A DNA stretch of 64,000 bases from Halanaerobiaceae bacterium ANBcell28 (lineage in GTDB: Bacteria; Bacillota; Halanaerobiia; Halanaerobiales; DTU029). The stretch lies in NCBI GenBank assembly GCA_037623315.1, contig JBBJJH010000012.1, positions 55,578-119,577 on the forward strand, read 5' to 3'. Below the pieces are notes generated by a model. The model had not been told where the DNA came from and made no database searches. It worked only from the letters and a program-made list of their open reading frames with translations. The position numbers and the translations under genes were made by a program. Positions 46,604 through 57,537 of this stretch are shown here, piece after piece; within the stretch, counting starts at the first letter, position 1, and each line of letters starts with the position of its first letter.

Positions 46604-47725
46604 ATGTCCAGAAAAGTTTATCGTGGAATTATTATAATATTAATTATCGCGATTTTGTTGTTTTTAAATATACAAAAATATAGTGGTCAAAATGAAGAAT
46701 TACTTTCTGTTTGGTCAAGCTATGATTATAATTATTATAATCAAAGGATAGAGTCTGGTTTACTAGATAGATTTCGAGAGGTTTTTCATCCTGAAAGGTT
46801 GATATATGGTGTTAGCAAAATAAGAATTAGAGCTCCTATAACATATCTTAAAAGTGAAATTCCTTTATTAGCTTATTATACTCCTGAGGAATTACAAGCT
46901 GAATCTGAGACTATTTACACTCCTGAAAATTTAATACAGCTTCAATTTGATATTATCGATGAAGATGGGGATGGTAAGCAGATAAATTTAAGGGATGATG
47001 ACGAAAAAATAACTGAGACTAAAGAAATTGAAGAATCTATAGAAAAGCAGGAAAGAGATTATATAAGTACAGCAAAACAGCCTGTAATTGCTATCTATCA
47101 TTCCCATACTGCTGAAACGTATATAGATGATCCTCGTATTCAAGATGCAAATGGTCGTGTTTTACCAGGCAATATTGGCAATGTGGGTAAAGTTGGTATG
47201 GAGTTATCAAGAATTTTATCAGAAGAATATGGATTTAAAGTGATTCATACAACCAAAGTACATGATGAGGTTTATAGTAGGTCTTACTATAATTCAAGAA
47301 ATACCGTCAAGGAACTTTTAGAGAAACACTCACAAATTGACCTGATACTTGATATCCATAGAGATAGCATCAGAAATTATATAGAAGGCACATATACTAC
47401 AAATATTAATGATGAAAGGGTAGCAAGGATAATGATCATTGTAACAAATGAAGCATTTTCATTTGATCAGTTTGATGATGTAGCTTTTGAAAGAAGTAAT
47501 TGGCAGCAAAATTTGAATTTGGCAAATTCTATGGCAGATCAAATGGAATTTATGTATCCAGGTTTATTACAACGTATTACAGTCAGAGATACTACTGCTA
47601 ATCGATATAATCAAGATTTGCATCCTCACTCTCTATTACTAGAAATTGGAGATTATAATAACACTACACAAGAAGCCATTAGGTCTGCAAGATATCTAGC
47701 AGAAGTAATAGCAAATATGTTTTGA
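46604..47725 (+). CDS. spoIIP: Stage II sporulation protein P
   Basis: This 373-residue protein has an N-terminal membrane helix (about 8-24) and a C-terminal amidase/endopeptidase domain (about 155-373) with IAIYHSHTAETY, DIHRDSI and LLLEIGDYNN, which hold the metal ligands. SpoIIP cuts peptidoglycan during engulfment of the forespore. ATG 46604 follows GGGAGG; an ATG at 46589 lies upstream of that site. It follows gpr, the classical order. Confidence 0.95.
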   Translation: MSRKVYRGIIIILIIAILLFLNIQKYSGQNEELLSVWSSYDYNYYNQRIESGLLDRFREVFHPERLIYGVSKIRIRAPITYLKSEIPLLAYYTPEELQAESETIYTPENLIQLQFDIIDEDGDGKQINLRDDDEKITETKEIEESIEKQERDYISTAKQPVIAIYHSHTAETYIDDPRIQDANGRVLPGNIGNVGKVGMELSRILSEEYGFKVIHTTKVHDEVYSRSYYNSRNTVKELLEKHSQIDLILDIHRDSIRNYIEGTYTTNINDERVARIMIIVTNEAFSFDQFDDVAFERSNWQQNLNLANSMADQMEFMYPGLLQRITVRDTTANRYNQDLHPHSLLLEIGDYNNTTQEAIRSARYLAEVIANMF

Positions 47726-47829
47726 TTATTGTATTACACATTATAAGGACCTTAATTACTTGGTTGATAAATAAATCAGGCAATGATATAATAATTTAAG
47801 AATTGATGGAAGAAGAAGGAGGAACTTAG

Positions 47830-49617
47830 TTGAAAACTGATCATATACGTAATTTTTGTATCATTGCCCATATAGACCATGGTAAATCTACCTTAGCTGA
47901 TAGACTATTGGAATTCACTGGGGTAATTAATGAACGTGAAATGAAAGAACAGGTCTTAGATAAGATGGAACTTGAAAGAGAAAGAGGTATTACTATAAAA
48001 GCTCAAGCTGTTAGAATTGATTATAATGGTTATGAGTTAAACTTAATTGATACTCCAGGACATGTGGATTTTGCTTATGAAGTTTCTAGAAGTCTTGCTG
48101 CTTGTGAGGGGGCGTTACTTGTAGTAGATGCTTCGCAGGGAGTAGAAGCTCAAACGCTTGCTAATATTTACCTTGCTCTAGAGCATGATCTTGAAATTAT
48201 CCCTGTTATTAATAAAATAGATTTACCTAGTGCTAACCCTGATTGGGTTAAAGAACAATTGCTGGATATTGGTTTAGATGTAGAAGGGGCTATCTTAGCC
48301 AGTGCAAAAGATGGTAGAGGAATCGAAGAAATCTTAGAGGCAATTATAGAAAAGATACCTGAACCTGAGAATACTATAGATAAACCTTTAAGGGCGCTGG
48401 TTTTTGATTCTTTTTATGATCCCTATCAAGGAGTTATTGCCTATGTAAGAATTGTTGATGGACAAATTAAAGCAGGAAACAAAATAGAAATGATGGCAAC
48501 AGCTAAAAAGTATGAGGTAGATGAAGTTGGTATATTTCAGCCAGATATGAAAAAAACTCAGGCTTTAACTGCAGGAGAGGTAGGCTATATTATTGCGGGT
48601 ATCAAGGATGTGAAAAACTGTCGCGTTGGTGATACAATTACTTTAGCGACAAATAAAGCTGCAGAAGCTTTATCGGGCTATAAAAAGGTAAAACCAATGG
48701 TTTTTAGTGGTTTATATCCAACTGATAATGCTGATTATAGTTTATTAAATGACGCTTTAGAGAAGCTTCAATTAAATGATGCTTCGTTAAGCTATGAAGC
48801 TGAGACTTCAGAAGCACTTGGTTTTGGATATAGAGTTGGCTTTTTAGGATTATTGCATATGGAAATTATTCAAGAACGATTAGAACGGGAATATGACCTT
48901 GATTTAGTTATAACTGCGCCTAGTGTAGAATATCGTATTACAAATACAGAGGGAGAAGTAATGGAAATCGAAAACCCGGCTGAATTTCCAGAAATTACCG
49001 AAATTCAAAAAATTGAAGAGCCTTATGTAAAGGCAGAAATATTTCTCCCAGATGAGTATGTTGGACAGGCTATGGAATTATGCCAGGAAAATCGTGGAGA
49101 GTTTAAAGATATGCAGTATATTGATGAATCAAGAGTTGAATTAACATATGAAATACCTTTAAGTGAGCTTATAACTGATTTTTTTGATTTATTAAAGTCT
49201 AGAACTCGTGGTTATGCAACATTAGATTATGATTTTTTAGGTTATAAAGAAAGTGATCTAGTAAAATTAGATATTTTAATGAATGGAGAAGCAGTAGATG
49301 CTTTATCAACTATAGTTCACAATAGCAATGCAGATAGTAAAGGGCGTTCTCTTGCAAGAAAACTTAAGAAATTAATTCCTCGCCAAATGTATGAAGTACC
49401 TATTCAGGCAGCTATTGGTAATAAAGTAGTAGCTAGGGTAAATATAAAAGCTTTAAGAAAAAATGTACTTGCTAAGTGTTATGGTGGAGACATTACTCGT
49501 AAGAGAAAGTTATTAGAGAAACAGAAAGAAGGTAAGAAACGCATGAAGATGGTTGGAAAAGTGGAAATACCACAAGAAGCTTTTATGGCAGTTCTTCAGC
49601 GCGATGATGATGAATAA
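47830..49617 (+). CDS. lepA: Elongation factor 4 (LepA)
   Basis: This 595-residue GTPase back-translocates stalled ribosomes. G motifs are [10 protein letters not shown] (G1), GITIK (G2), DTPGHVDF (G3), NKIDLP (G4) and SAK (G5). The LepA-specific C-terminal domain includes [31 protein letters not shown] and [37 protein letters not shown] 47830 follows AAGGAGG. hemW overlaps its last codons. Confidence 0.98.
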   Translation: MKTDHIRNFCIIAHIDHGKSTLADRLLEFTGVINEREMKEQVLDKMELERERGITIKAQAVRIDYNGYELNLIDTPGHVDFAYEVSRSLAACEGALLVVDASQGVEAQTLANIYLALEHDLEIIPVINKIDLPSANPDWVKEQLLDIGLDVEGAILASAKDGRGIEEILEAIIEKIPEPENTIDKPLRALVFDSFYDPYQGVIAYVRIVDGQIKAGNKIEMMATAKKYEVDEVGIFQPDMKKTQALTAGEVGYIIAGIKDVKNCRVGDTITLATNKAAEALSGYKKVKPMVFSGLYPTDNADYSLLNDALEKLQLNDASLSYEAETSEALGFGYRVGFLGLLHMEIIQERLEREYDLDLVITAPSVEYRITNTEGEVMEIENPAEFPEITEIQKIEEPYVKAEIFLPDEYVGQAMELCQENRGEFKDMQYIDESRVELTYEIPLSELITDFFDLLKSRTRGYATLDYDFLGYKESDLVKLDILMNGEAVDALSTIVHNSNADSKGRSLARKLKKLIPRQMYEVPIQAAIGNKVVARVNIKALRKNVLAKCYGGDITRKRKLLEKQKEGKKRMKMVGKVEIPQEAFMAVLQRDDDE

Positions 49618-50872
49618 ATTTATGTATAAAACTAAAACTAATAATGTTATAGATAATAAAATAAAGAATTTAGATTTTAATATTAAGCTTCCTCTTGCTA
49701 TTTACCTGCATGTCCCCTTTTGTGAGGGAAAATGCAGGTACTGTGATTTTTATTCTAAAAATCTTAGCGAAAATAAGGTTGAGAGATATATAAAAGCACT
49801 AGAAATTGAAATAAAAGCGAGAGCAAGAATTTTACGGGAAACAAATGATCTAGACAGTAAAACAAAATTTAAAGTAAATACAATATATATTGGTGGTGGA
49901 ACACCATCTTTGTTAAGTAGTAAAGATATAAAAAAGATATTCTTATTATTAAAAGAAAATTTTTCTCTATCCGTTTCAGCTGAAATAACAATAGAGGCAA
50001 ATCCCAATAGCTTAAATAGAGAGAAATCGGAAGCATACAAAGAAATTGGAATAAATCGTATTAGTTTAGGAGTTCAATCTTTTAATGATGAGGAATTAAA
50101 GTTCTTAGGGAGAAGGCATAACTCGATTGAGGCTTTAGAAAAAATAGAAGTACTTAGAAAATATTTTTCTAATTTTAATATAGATTTAATATTTGCTATA
50201 CCTGGACAGAGTAAAGCAAGCTGGAAAGATAACCTTATGAGAGCAATTTCTTTAAATCCAAAGCATATTTCTATTTATAATTTGCAAATTGAAGAAGGTA
50301 CAAGTTTAGCTCAGGATTTAGAGAAAGGAAAATTTGAAAAAGCAGATGATAGCCTGGATGCTGAAATGTATATAATGGCTAAAGAAATACTTAGTCAAAA
50401 CGGCTTTACTCATTATGAGATCTCTAACTTTGCACGTACAGCTAAGCAATCAAAACACAATAGGATTTATTGGGAATTGAAACCGTATTTAGGATTAGGG
50501 CCAGCTGCACATAGTTTTACAGGAAAGATACGCTATCAAAATTATTCAAGTATAAGTAAATATTATGAACTCTTATTAGAAAATAGTTTAAATATAAAAT
50601 CCAATATTAGTGACTTGCCCACAATTACAGAAATTAAAGTACTGGACAGTAAAGAGTTAATGTCAGAAAAGATTTTTATGGGCCTTCGTCTTCTAGAAGG
50701 TATATCTTTAGATGATTTCGCAGAAAATTTTAATATTAGCTTACTTACAGTATATAAAGAGGAAATCCAAAGATTAAAAGAGTTGTCATTGATTAAAATT
50801 ATGAACAGGAGATTAAGTCTAACGAAAAAAGGATTGTTACACGCAAATAGAGTATTTATGGAATTTTTATAA
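49610..50872 (+). CDS. hemW: Radical SAM heme chaperone HemW
   Basis: This approximately 420-residue protein has the radical SAM cluster motif C-x3-C-x2-C in [20 protein letters not shown] and the HemN-like C-terminal domain. HemW delivers heme; it lacks the activity of HemN coproporphyrinogen oxidase, whose cysteine pattern is different. The start is uncertain: ATGs at 49604, 49607, 49610 and 49622 are all in frame near the lepA stop, and none has a good ribosome-binding site, so coupling to lepA translation is likely. Confidence 0.93.
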   Translation: MNKFMYKTKTNNVIDNKIKNLDFNIKLPLAIYLHVPFCEGKCRYCDFYSKNLSENKVERYIKALEIEIKARARILRETNDLDSKTKFKVNTIYIGGGTPSLLSSKDIKKIFLLLKENFSLSVSAEITIEANPNSLNREKSEAYKEIGINRISLGVQSFNDEELKFLGRRHNSIEALEKIEVLRKYFSNFNIDLIFAIPGQSKASWKDNLMRAISLNPKHISIYNLQIEEGTSLAQDLEKGKFEKADDSLDAEMYIMAKEILSQNGFTHYEISNFARTAKQSKHNRIYWELKPYLGLGPAAHSFTGKIRYQNYSSISKYYELLLENSLNIKSNISDLPTITEIKVLDSKELMSEKIFMGLRLLEGISLDDFAENFNISLLTVYKEEIQRLKELSLIKIMNRRLSLTKKGLLHANRVFMEFL

Positions 50873-50890
50873 ATCAATACTAGTCTAATG

Positions 50891-50919
50891 TTGACAAAGT
50901 AATTCTATTATGTTATCTT
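50891..50919 (+). promoter_or_regulatory. Promoter of the hrcA-dnaJ operon
   Basis: TTGACA (50891-50896), 17 bases, then TATCTT (50914-50919). The CIRCE operator begins 13 bases after the -10 box. Confidence 0.75.
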
Positions 50920-50931
50920 ATTATTAGCAAA

Positions 50932-50958
50932 TTAGCACTCAGCGATTAAGAGTGCTAA
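50932..50958 (+). promoter_or_regulatory. CIRCE operator (HrcA binding site)
   Basis: TTAGCACTC (50932-50940), 9 bases, GAGTGCTAA (50950-50958). This is the exact CIRCE consensus, between promoter and hrcA. Confidence 0.98.
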
Positions 50959-50983
50959 TAATGTTAGCTAAGGGGTGAAACTG

Positions 50984-52036
50984 ATGGTTGAAAATGTTGA
51001 TGATAGAAAAGCAAAAATACTTAGAGCAATAATACATGAACATATTTTGACTGCAGAACCCGTAGGATCTAGAACACTTGCCAAATCTTACGAATTAGGT
51101 GTAAGTTCAGCTACTATAAGAAATGAAATGTCTGATTTAGAAGAATTAGGATTTATAGAGCAACCATACACTTCTGCTGGTCGTGTTCCTTCTGATAAAG
51201 GTTATCGTTTTTATGTAGATAGCTTAATAAAAAGTGATGAACATGATAAATCTAAAATTAACTTTAAAAATTTTTTTGATAACTATCATTATGAGAAGCA
51301 GGGCATCCAAAATATTATGAATCAAATGGCTAGGATGTTATCACAAATAACACATTATACATCAGTAGTTTGTGAGCCAAAAGTAGTAAAAAATAAAATA
51401 AAACAAGTGCAATTGATGCAGATTGATAATACAAGTATATTAATTGTTTTAATAACAGATACAGGCCTGGTGCATAATAAGATTGTTAGGCTGAAAAATA
51501 GGCTAAACAGAAAACAAATAGCATATTTAAATAATTTTTTATCAGAAGAACTTAGAAACAAAAATTTAGAAGATATTAATTCTGGATATTTAAAAGGTTT
51601 AGAAGAAGAATTACTTAGTAGTCTGAAGATATCTCGTGAGTTATTAGAATTAATTTACAATGGCTTAACTATTGTATCAAAACCTGATGATTTTAAATTA
51701 TATTTAGGAGGAACTTCATATATACTTGATCAACCTGAGTTTAATGATATTGATAGTTTAAAGAGGGTCTTGAATATTTTAGATCAAGAGGAGTTATTAA
51801 AAGAGTTGTTCGCAAAAATGCCTAATAAAGAATTGGAAGTAATGATAGGTCATGAAAATGATTTAGCAGATATGCATAAATGTAGTATAGTTTTTTCAAC
51901 ATATTCCATAGGTAATAAAGCTAGTGGAAAAATAGCTGTTATTGGTCCTAGAAGAATGGAATATTCTAAAGTTATGGCTTCTGTTAATACAATGTCAAAT
52001 TTAATAAGTAAAATAATTTCTGAATTAAGTGGGTGA
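50984..52036 (+). CDS. hrcA: Heat-inducible transcription repressor HrcA
   Basis: This 350-residue repressor binds CIRCE and shuts off chaperone genes until it is titrated by misfolded proteins. The winged helix is visible near the start (ILRAIIHEHILTAEPVGSRTLAK, VSSATIRNEMSDLEELGFI) and the GAF-like C-terminal part ends in VIGPRRMEYSKVM. ATG 50984 follows AAGGGGTG; the in-frame GTG at 50975 lies inside that site. It heads the operon hrcA-grpE-dnaK-dnaJ, and the four-base gap to grpE supports coupling. Confidence 0.97.
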   Translation: MVENVDDRKAKILRAIIHEHILTAEPVGSRTLAKSYELGVSSATIRNEMSDLEELGFIEQPYTSAGRVPSDKGYRFYVDSLIKSDEHDKSKINFKNFFDNYHYEKQGIQNIMNQMARMLSQITHYTSVVCEPKVVKNKIKQVQLMQIDNTSILIVLITDTGLVHNKIVRLKNRLNRKQIAYLNNFLSEELRNKNLEDINSGYLKGLEEELLSSLKISRELLELIYNGLTIVSKPDDFKLYLGGTSYILDQPEFNDIDSLKRVLNILDQEELLKELFAKMPNKELEVMIGHENDLADMHKCSIVFSTYSIGNKASGKIAVIGPRRMEYSKVMASVNTMSNLISKIISELSG

Positions 52037-52040
52037 TTTT

Positions 52041-52691
52041 ATGAGTGAAGGAAAGAAGCAAGAAAAAGACTTAGATACATCAAAGGAAGAGCAGGAAAAT
52101 AATGGTTTTGAAGCAAAAGAAAAAGAAGTTGAGAAAGTCAGTGATGAACATGAAGATCAATCTATAGGTGAAAGTGAAGTTGAGAATCAGAATAAGTTAG
52201 AAAAACTTGAAAATGAGATTAAAGAAAAGAATGAAAATTTATCACAATTAGAAGATGAAGTATCATTATTGAAAAAAGAAAAAGAAGAGTATCTTAATCG
52301 ACTTCAACGTATGCAAGCTGAATACTCTAATTATCGTAAAAGAAGTGATAAAGAAAAAGGCCAGATACAAAGCTCAGTTGCAGTTGAGTTAATTAGAGAT
52401 ATATTACCTATATTAGATAACTTTGAAAGGGCTTTATCACAGGCTGATTTAGGGAATGATTTTTGTAAAGGGATTGAAATGATTTATCGACAGTTAATTA
52501 ATTTCTTGAAAAATCAAGGAGTAGAAGAAATTGAAACGCTAGGTAAAGAATTTGATCATAATATTCATAATGCGGTAGCCCAAGTAGAATCTGATGAATA
52601 TGAATCAGGAATTATTATTGAAGAAGTCCAAAAAGGATACATATTAGCAGAAAAAGTTGTCAGACCAGCTATGGTTAAGGTTGTATTATAG
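52041..52691 (+). CDS. grpE: DnaK nucleotide exchange factor GrpE
   Basis: This 216-residue protein has an acidic N-terminal region (about 1-55), a long coiled coil (about 55-110) and a C-terminal beta domain with NFERAL, EIETLGKEFDHNIHNAV and GYILAEKVVRPAMVKV. GrpE dimers release ADP from DnaK. ATG 52041 follows GGGTGAT. Gene order and heat control are as expected. Confidence 0.96.
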   Translation: MSEGKKQEKDLDTSKEEQENNGFEAKEKEVEKVSDEHEDQSIGESEVENQNKLEKLENEIKEKNENLSQLEDEVSLLKKEKEEYLNRLQRMQAEYSNYRKRSDKEKGQIQSSVAVELIRDILPILDNFERALSQADLGNDFCKGIEMIYRQLINFLKNQGVEEIETLGKEFDHNIHNAVAQVESDEYESGIIIEEVQKGYILAEKVVRPAMVKVVL

Positions 52692-52827
52692 TAGAATACT
52701 TATTGCAGTTGCTTATATTTTTCTTTATTACTTGATATAAAAGTTTAAAAGTTTTAATTATAAATTTGAAACTTAAAAGTTTCATGGATGAATTCAGTAA
52801 TATAACTTTATATAAGGAGGAATTCAA

Positions 52828-54672
52828 ATGGGTAAAATTATTGGAATTGATTTAGGAACAACAAATTCATGTGTAGCGGTTATTGAGGGTGGTGAACCAA
52901 CAGTAATACCAAACGCTGAGGGTAATAGAACAACTCCTTCTGTTGTTGCATATTCTAAAAAGGGTGAGAGAATAGTAGGAGAACCAGCTAAAAGGCAGGC
53001 GATTACTAATCCTGATCAAACAGTTGCATCTATTAAACGTCACATTGGTACAAATTATACTGTAAATCTTAATAATAAGGATCAGACACCTCAAGAAGTT
53101 TCAGCAATGATTTTGCAAAAACTTAAAAGAGATGCTGAAGAATACTTAGGTGAAGATGTTACAGAGGCTGTTATTACAGTGCCAGCATACTTTTCAGATA
53201 GTCAACGTCAGGCAACCAAAGATGCCGGTAGAATTGCTGGACTTGATGTAAAAAGGATTATCAATGAGCCAACTGCAGCATCATTAGCTTATGGCTTAGA
53301 AGATGATAAAGAACAGACTATACTAGTTTTTGATCTCGGTGGGGGAACTTTTGACGTTTCCATCTTAGAATTAGGTGATGGTGTTTTTGAAGTTATCTCA
53401 ACAAGTGGTGACAATAATCTTGGTGGAGATGACTTTGATGAAAAAGTTATGGATTATTTAGCAGATGAGTTTAAAAAAGAATATGGTGTAGATCTTAGAA
53501 ATGATAAAATGGCTATGCAGCGTTTAAAAGATGCAGCAGAAAAAGCCAAAAAAGAGCTTTCAACTGTTATGACTACAAATATTAATCTACCTTTTATTAC
53601 TCAAACAGAAGATGGTCCTAAACATCTTGATGTAGATTTAAGCAGAGCTAAATTTGATGAAATTACATCAGACTTAGTTGAAAGAACTATGGGGCCAAGT
53701 AAAAGGGCTTTAGAAGATGCTGGCTACAGTCCATCTGAAATTCATGAGGTTATTTTAGTTGGAGGATCAACTAGGATTCCAGCTGTACAGGAAGCTGTTA
53801 AAAAGTTAATAGGTAAAGACCCTCATAAAGGTATTAATCCTGACGAGGTTGTAGCTATGGGTGCAGCAATTCAGGGTGGTGTAATGGCTGGTGATGTAGA
53901 TGATATTGTTCTACTAGATGTAACTCCATTATCCTTAGGTATTGAGACTCTTGGTGGTGTATTTACAAAGCTTATTGATAGAAATACTACTATACCAACT
54001 GAGAAGAGTAAGGTATTCTCAACGGCTGCAGATAATCAGCCTAGTGTTGATATTCATGTCTTACAGGGTGAAAGAAAAATGGCAAATGCCAATAAGACTT
54101 TAGGCCGTTTCCAATTAACTGATATACCTCCTGCACCAAGAGGTGTACCACAAATTGAAGTTACTTTCAAGATAGATACCAATGGTATTGTTCATGTATC
54201 AGCTAAAGATAAAGGAACAGGAAATGAACAAAACATTACTATAAAATCATCATCAGGTTTATCTGATGAAGAAATAGATGATATGGTAAATCAAGCTAAA
54301 GCTCATGAAGAGGAAGATAAAAAACGTCTAGAAGAAATTGAAACTAGGAATGAGGCAGATAGTCTAGTTTATCAGACTGAAAAAACATTGAAAGATGCTG
54401 GAGATAAAGTAGATCAAGAAGTAAAAGATAAAGTAGAAAAAGCTAAAGATGAATTGAAAGAAGCTATTGAAAGTGATGATATTGATGAAATTAAGGCAAA
54501 GAAAGAAGCCTTAACAGAGATATTAACAGAGTTAAGTACACAGATGTATCAACAGGCACAAGAAGCTCAACAAGCACAGCAGGGTCAAGAAGCCGGTAAT
54601 GAAGGCGCTGATACAGATGATGATGCTGTTGATGTTGATTTTGAAGAAGTTGATGATGAAGATAAAGAATAA
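52828..54672 (+). CDS. dnaK: Chaperone DnaK (Hsp70)
   Basis: This 614-residue Hsp70 has the ATPase domain ([41 protein letters not shown]), the linker and substrate domain ([17 protein letters not shown]), a helical lid and an acidic tail ([18 protein letters not shown]). AAGGAGGAA precedes ATG 52828. A gap of 136 bases separates it from grpE, containing repeats of AAGTTT/AAACTT but no CIRCE. A small hairpin follows the stop. Confidence 0.98.
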   Translation: MGKIIGIDLGTTNSCVAVIEGGEPTVIPNAEGNRTTPSVVAYSKKGERIVGEPAKRQAITNPDQTVASIKRHIGTNYTVNLNNKDQTPQEVSAMILQKLKRDAEEYLGEDVTEAVITVPAYFSDSQRQATKDAGRIAGLDVKRIINEPTAASLAYGLEDDKEQTILVFDLGGGTFDVSILELGDGVFEVISTSGDNNLGGDDFDEKVMDYLADEFKKEYGVDLRNDKMAMQRLKDAAEKAKKELSTVMTTNINLPFITQTEDGPKHLDVDLSRAKFDEITSDLVERTMGPSKRALEDAGYSPSEIHEVILVGGSTRIPAVQEAVKKLIGKDPHKGINPDEVVAMGAAIQGGVMAGDVDDIVLLDVTPLSLGIETLGGVFTKLIDRNTTIPTEKSKVFSTAADNQPSVDIHVLQGERKMANANKTLGRFQLTDIPPAPRGVPQIEVTFKIDTNGIVHVSAKDKGTGNEQNITIKSSSGLSDEEIDDMVNQAKAHEEEDKKRLEEIETRNEADSLVYQTEKTLKDAGDKVDQEVKDKVEKAKDELKEAIESDDIDEIKAKKEALTEILTELSTQMYQQAQEAQQAQQGQEAGNEGADTDDDAVDVDFEEVDDEDKE

Positions 54673-54716
54673 GAAACAAATTTCTTTTTAAGTAAATTGA
54701 TATAATTGTTTAATAT

Positions 54717-54743
54717 AAGGGGGAGAATTTCTCCCCTTTTTTC
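54717..54743 (+). terminator. Hairpin with T-run between dnaK and dnaJ
   Basis: A stem of about 9 bp with one bulged G (left arm 54717-54727, right arm 54729-54738) runs into six T residues. It is an internal terminator that would lower dnaJ expression relative to dnaK. Confidence 0.7.
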
Positions 54744-54769
54744 TAAGTTTATGTAGGGTGGTGAGATTT

Positions 54770-55894
54770 TTGGCAAGCAAAAGAGATTATTATGAAATAC
54801 TTGGTGTTAGCCGTGATGCTGACAAAGACGAAATAAAAAAAGCCTATCGTAAAAAGGCTAGAAAGTTACATCCTGATGTAAATAAAGATGATCCAAATGC
54901 AGAGGATAAGTTCAAAGAATTATCTGAAGCATATGAGATATTAAGTGATCCTAATAAGAAAGCTAGATATGATCAATATGGTCATTCTGGAATTAATGAC
55001 AATGATTTTAACTTTGATGATTTTGCCAGCGGCGGTTTCGGTGGCTTTGAAGATATATTTGATATGTTTTTTGGTGGCGGTAGAGGTGGTAGAAGACGTG
55101 GTCCTCAAAGAGGTAGTGATCTACAGTATCGATTGCAAATAGACTTTGAAAAAGCAGCATTTGGAGGTTCAGAAGAAATTACTATTCCGAGGACAGAAAG
55201 TTGTTCAACCTGTAATGGTAGTGGTGCTAAACCAGGTACTGATAGTAAAACCTGTACTAAATGTCATGGTAGTGGTCAAATAAGAACGACACAGCAAACT
55301 CCTTTTGGACAATTTGCTCAGACTAGAGTATGTGATCGTTGTGGTGGCGAAGGTCAGATTGTAGAAACTCCTTGTTCTGATTGTAATGGAAATGGTAAAG
55401 TACGAAAGCAGCGAAAATTAACAGTTAATATACCTGCTGGAGTAGAAACAGGTACTAGATTAAGAATGACAGGTGAAGGCCAAGCAGGAGATAAAGGTGC
55501 AGCAAATGGTGATTTATATATTGTAATACAGGTGAAATCCCATAAGATATATACACGTCAAGGGGATGATGTTCTATGTGAAGTACCAATAAGTTTTGTT
55601 CAGGCGACCTTAGGTGATGAAATAGAAGTTCCTACATTAGAGGGTAAAGTTAAGTTTAAAATCCCGGAAGGAACACAACCAGGCACTTCTTTTAGGCTAA
55701 AAAATAAAGGGATAGCTCATTTGAATGGATATGGACGTGGTGATCAATATATTAAAGTTAAGGTTATTATCCCTAAATCTTTAAATTCAAAACAAAAGGA
55801 ACTTTTAATGCAGTTTGCAGAACAAAGTGGAGATGAAATTAATCCAGAAGAAAAAAGCTGGTTAAAAAAAGTTAGAGATGTTTTAGGAGTGTGA
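54770..55894 (+). CDS. dnaJ: Chaperone DnaJ (Hsp40)
   Basis: This 374-residue cochaperone has the J domain ([24 protein letters not shown] in LHPDVN), a Gly/Phe region ([17 protein letters not shown]), four CxxCxGxG zinc repeats ([32 protein letters not shown]) and the C-terminal domain. TTG 54770 yields the usual MASKRDYYE start, with GGTGAG upstream; GTGs at 54758 and 54761 are in frame but lie in the site region. Confidence 0.97.
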   Translation: MASKRDYYEILGVSRDADKDEIKKAYRKKARKLHPDVNKDDPNAEDKFKELSEAYEILSDPNKKARYDQYGHSGINDNDFNFDDFASGGFGGFEDIFDMFFGGGRGGRRRGPQRGSDLQYRLQIDFEKAAFGGSEEITIPRTESCSTCNGSGAKPGTDSKTCTKCHGSGQIRTTQQTPFGQFAQTRVCDRCGGEGQIVETPCSDCNGNGKVRKQRKLTVNIPAGVETGTRLRMTGEGQAGDKGAANGDLYIVIQVKSHKIYTRQGDDVLCEVPISFVQATLGDEIEVPTLEGKVKFKIPEGTQPGTSFRLKNKGIAHLNGYGRGDQYIKVKVIIPKSLNSKQKELLMQFAEQSGDEINPEEKSWLKKVRDVLGV

Positions 55895-55897
55895 TAG

Positions 55898-56773
55898 ATG
55901 AACTGGAAGGAAGTAGTATTAAAAGTAAATCAGGAAGCTGTAGAAGCTATTGCAAATATTTTAAATGAACTAGGCGCTGGTGGTGTGGTAATTGACACAG
56001 AGGGAAATAAAGAAATTTTAAAAGCCTATTATTATAACGATGCTGACTTCCCTTTGCTTATGGATAAATTAAAAAATAAAGTCAATAAATTATATGAATA
56101 TGATTTATTAAAAGAAGCGTCTTTTACTATAAATGAAACCCGGCATGAAGATTGGGCCAATAACTGGCATGATTATTTTAAAGCAATTAAAATAGGAGAG
56201 AAATTTATTATTTCACCTTCATGGGAAAAAAATGTAGAAAGTGACCGAATGCTCATTGAAATTGATCCTGGTATGGCTTTTGGTGTTGGTAGCCATGAAA
56301 CTACTCAAATGTGTATCCAATTCTTAGAAGAATATATACAAGATTCAAAGTATGATATTAGAAATATGTTGGATATAGGAACTGGAACAGGAATATTAGC
56401 TATTGCTGCAGCCTATCTTGGTTTAAATGAAATACTAGGAATAGACATTGATCCTGCAGCTGTTAATGCTGCAAAAGAAAATATTAAAATAAATGCTGTT
56501 GAAAATAAAATTATAATAAAAAAAGGTGACTTAAGTCAAGATATTACTGGTGTTTATTCGATAATTACTGCAAACCTTTTGCCTAATTTAATTATTGAAT
56601 TACTTCCCTCCATTCCTGCTTTAATGGATAATAACAGTATATTAATATTATCAGGAATAATTAGAGAAAAAAAAGATATTATATTAGAAAAAATGAAGAG
56701 TTTAAACTTGACAGCAATTGATGAGAAAGTTATGAATGATTGGCTTAGTTTAGTAGTTGTAAAAAGTAGGTGA
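55898..56773 (+). CDS. prmA: Ribosomal protein L11 methyltransferase
   Basis: This 291-residue enzyme methylates lysines of L11. It has the N-terminal substrate domain (ANILNELGAGGVVID, HEDWANNWHDYFKAI) and a class I SAM domain with IDPGMAFGVGSHETTQM, MLDIGTGTGILAIAA and ITANLLPN. The start lies three bases after dnaJ, so it belongs to the same transcript. Confidence 0.96.
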   Translation: MNWKEVVLKVNQEAVEAIANILNELGAGGVVIDTEGNKEILKAYYYNDADFPLLMDKLKNKVNKLYEYDLLKEASFTINETRHEDWANNWHDYFKAIKIGEKFIISPSWEKNVESDRMLIEIDPGMAFGVGSHETTQMCIQFLEEYIQDSKYDIRNMLDIGTGTGILAIAAAYLGLNEILGIDIDPAAVNAAKENIKINAVENKIIIKKGDLSQDITGVYSIITANLLPNLIIELLPSIPALMDNNSILILSGIIREKKDIILEKMKSLNLTAIDEKVMNDWLSLVVVKSR

Positions 56774-56781
56774 TAAATATA

Positions 56782-57534
56782 ATGCATAGGTTTTTTCTTA
56801 ATAATAATAATGTAATAGAGGGTAAAGTGGTTAAGATTACAGGAAGTGATTTTAACCACATTTCTTATTCACTAAGAATGGATATTGGTGATCAAATCAT
56901 TGCAAGTGATGGAAAAGGTTTTGATTATCAGCTTGAAATAATTTATATAGGGGAAAAAGAGATTGAAGCTGAAATAATTAATAAAAGTCAAAATTTCAAT
57001 GAACCAGATATTAAAGTAACAATTGCACAAGCTATTCCTAAGAAAAACAATATGGATTTGATTGTACAAAAATGTACGGAAATTGGAGTAAATAAAATAA
57101 TTCCTTTAAATACTAAACGAACTATTGTAAAATTAAAGGGGAATAAAATAGAAAAAAGAATTAATAGATGGCAAAAAATATCTGAAGAAGCTGCTAAACA
57201 ATCAAAAAGGGCTATTATTCCTAAAATTGGTAGTGTTTGTGAATTGGAAGATATTATTGAACAAGTTGATGATTATGATTTAGTTTTAGTTCCCTGGGAA
57301 GATGAAAAAAAACAGGGTTCAAAAGAAATATTATATAAATTAGATAAAGAAGAAATAAAAAGAGTTATGATAATTATAGGTCCTGAAGGTGGGTTTGTAG
57401 AGGATGAGATAAATTTACTTAAAAGTAAAGGTGCTATCCCAATAACTTTAGGTCCTAGAATCTTAAGGACAGAAACCGCAGGTATTGTTGCCTTGACAAT
57501 GATATTATATCAAGCAGGAGAATTAGGAGGATAA
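56782..57534 (+). CDS. rsmE: 16S rRNA m3U1498 methyltransferase
   Basis: This 250-residue SPOUT-class methyltransferase has a PUA-like N terminus (MHRFFLNNNNVIEGKVVKITGSDFNHI) and the knot motif IIGPEGGFVEDEI plus LGPRILRTETAGIVAL at the end. It methylates U1498 of 16S rRNA. ATG 56782 follows AGGTGAT; the GTG at 56770 overlaps the prmA stop and the site. mtaB follows at three bases. Confidence 0.95.
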   Translation: MHRFFLNNNNVIEGKVVKITGSDFNHISYSLRMDIGDQIIASDGKGFDYQLEIIYIGEKEIEAEIINKSQNFNEPDIKVTIAQAIPKKNNMDLIVQKCTEIGVNKIIPLNTKRTIVKLKGNKIEKRINRWQKISEEAAKQSKRAIIPKIGSVCELEDIIEQVDDYDLVLVPWEDEKKQGSKEILYKLDKEEIKRVMIIIGPEGGFVEDEINLLKSKGAIPITLGPRILRTETAGIVALTMILYQAGELGG

Positions 57535-57537
57535 AGG

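Noticed and set aside
49610..50872. Oxygen-independent coproporphyrinogen oxidase HemN
   Set aside because: The N terminus and the lepA-hrcA neighbourhood fit HemW; the extra HemN cysteine is missing from the [10 protein letters not shown] motif.
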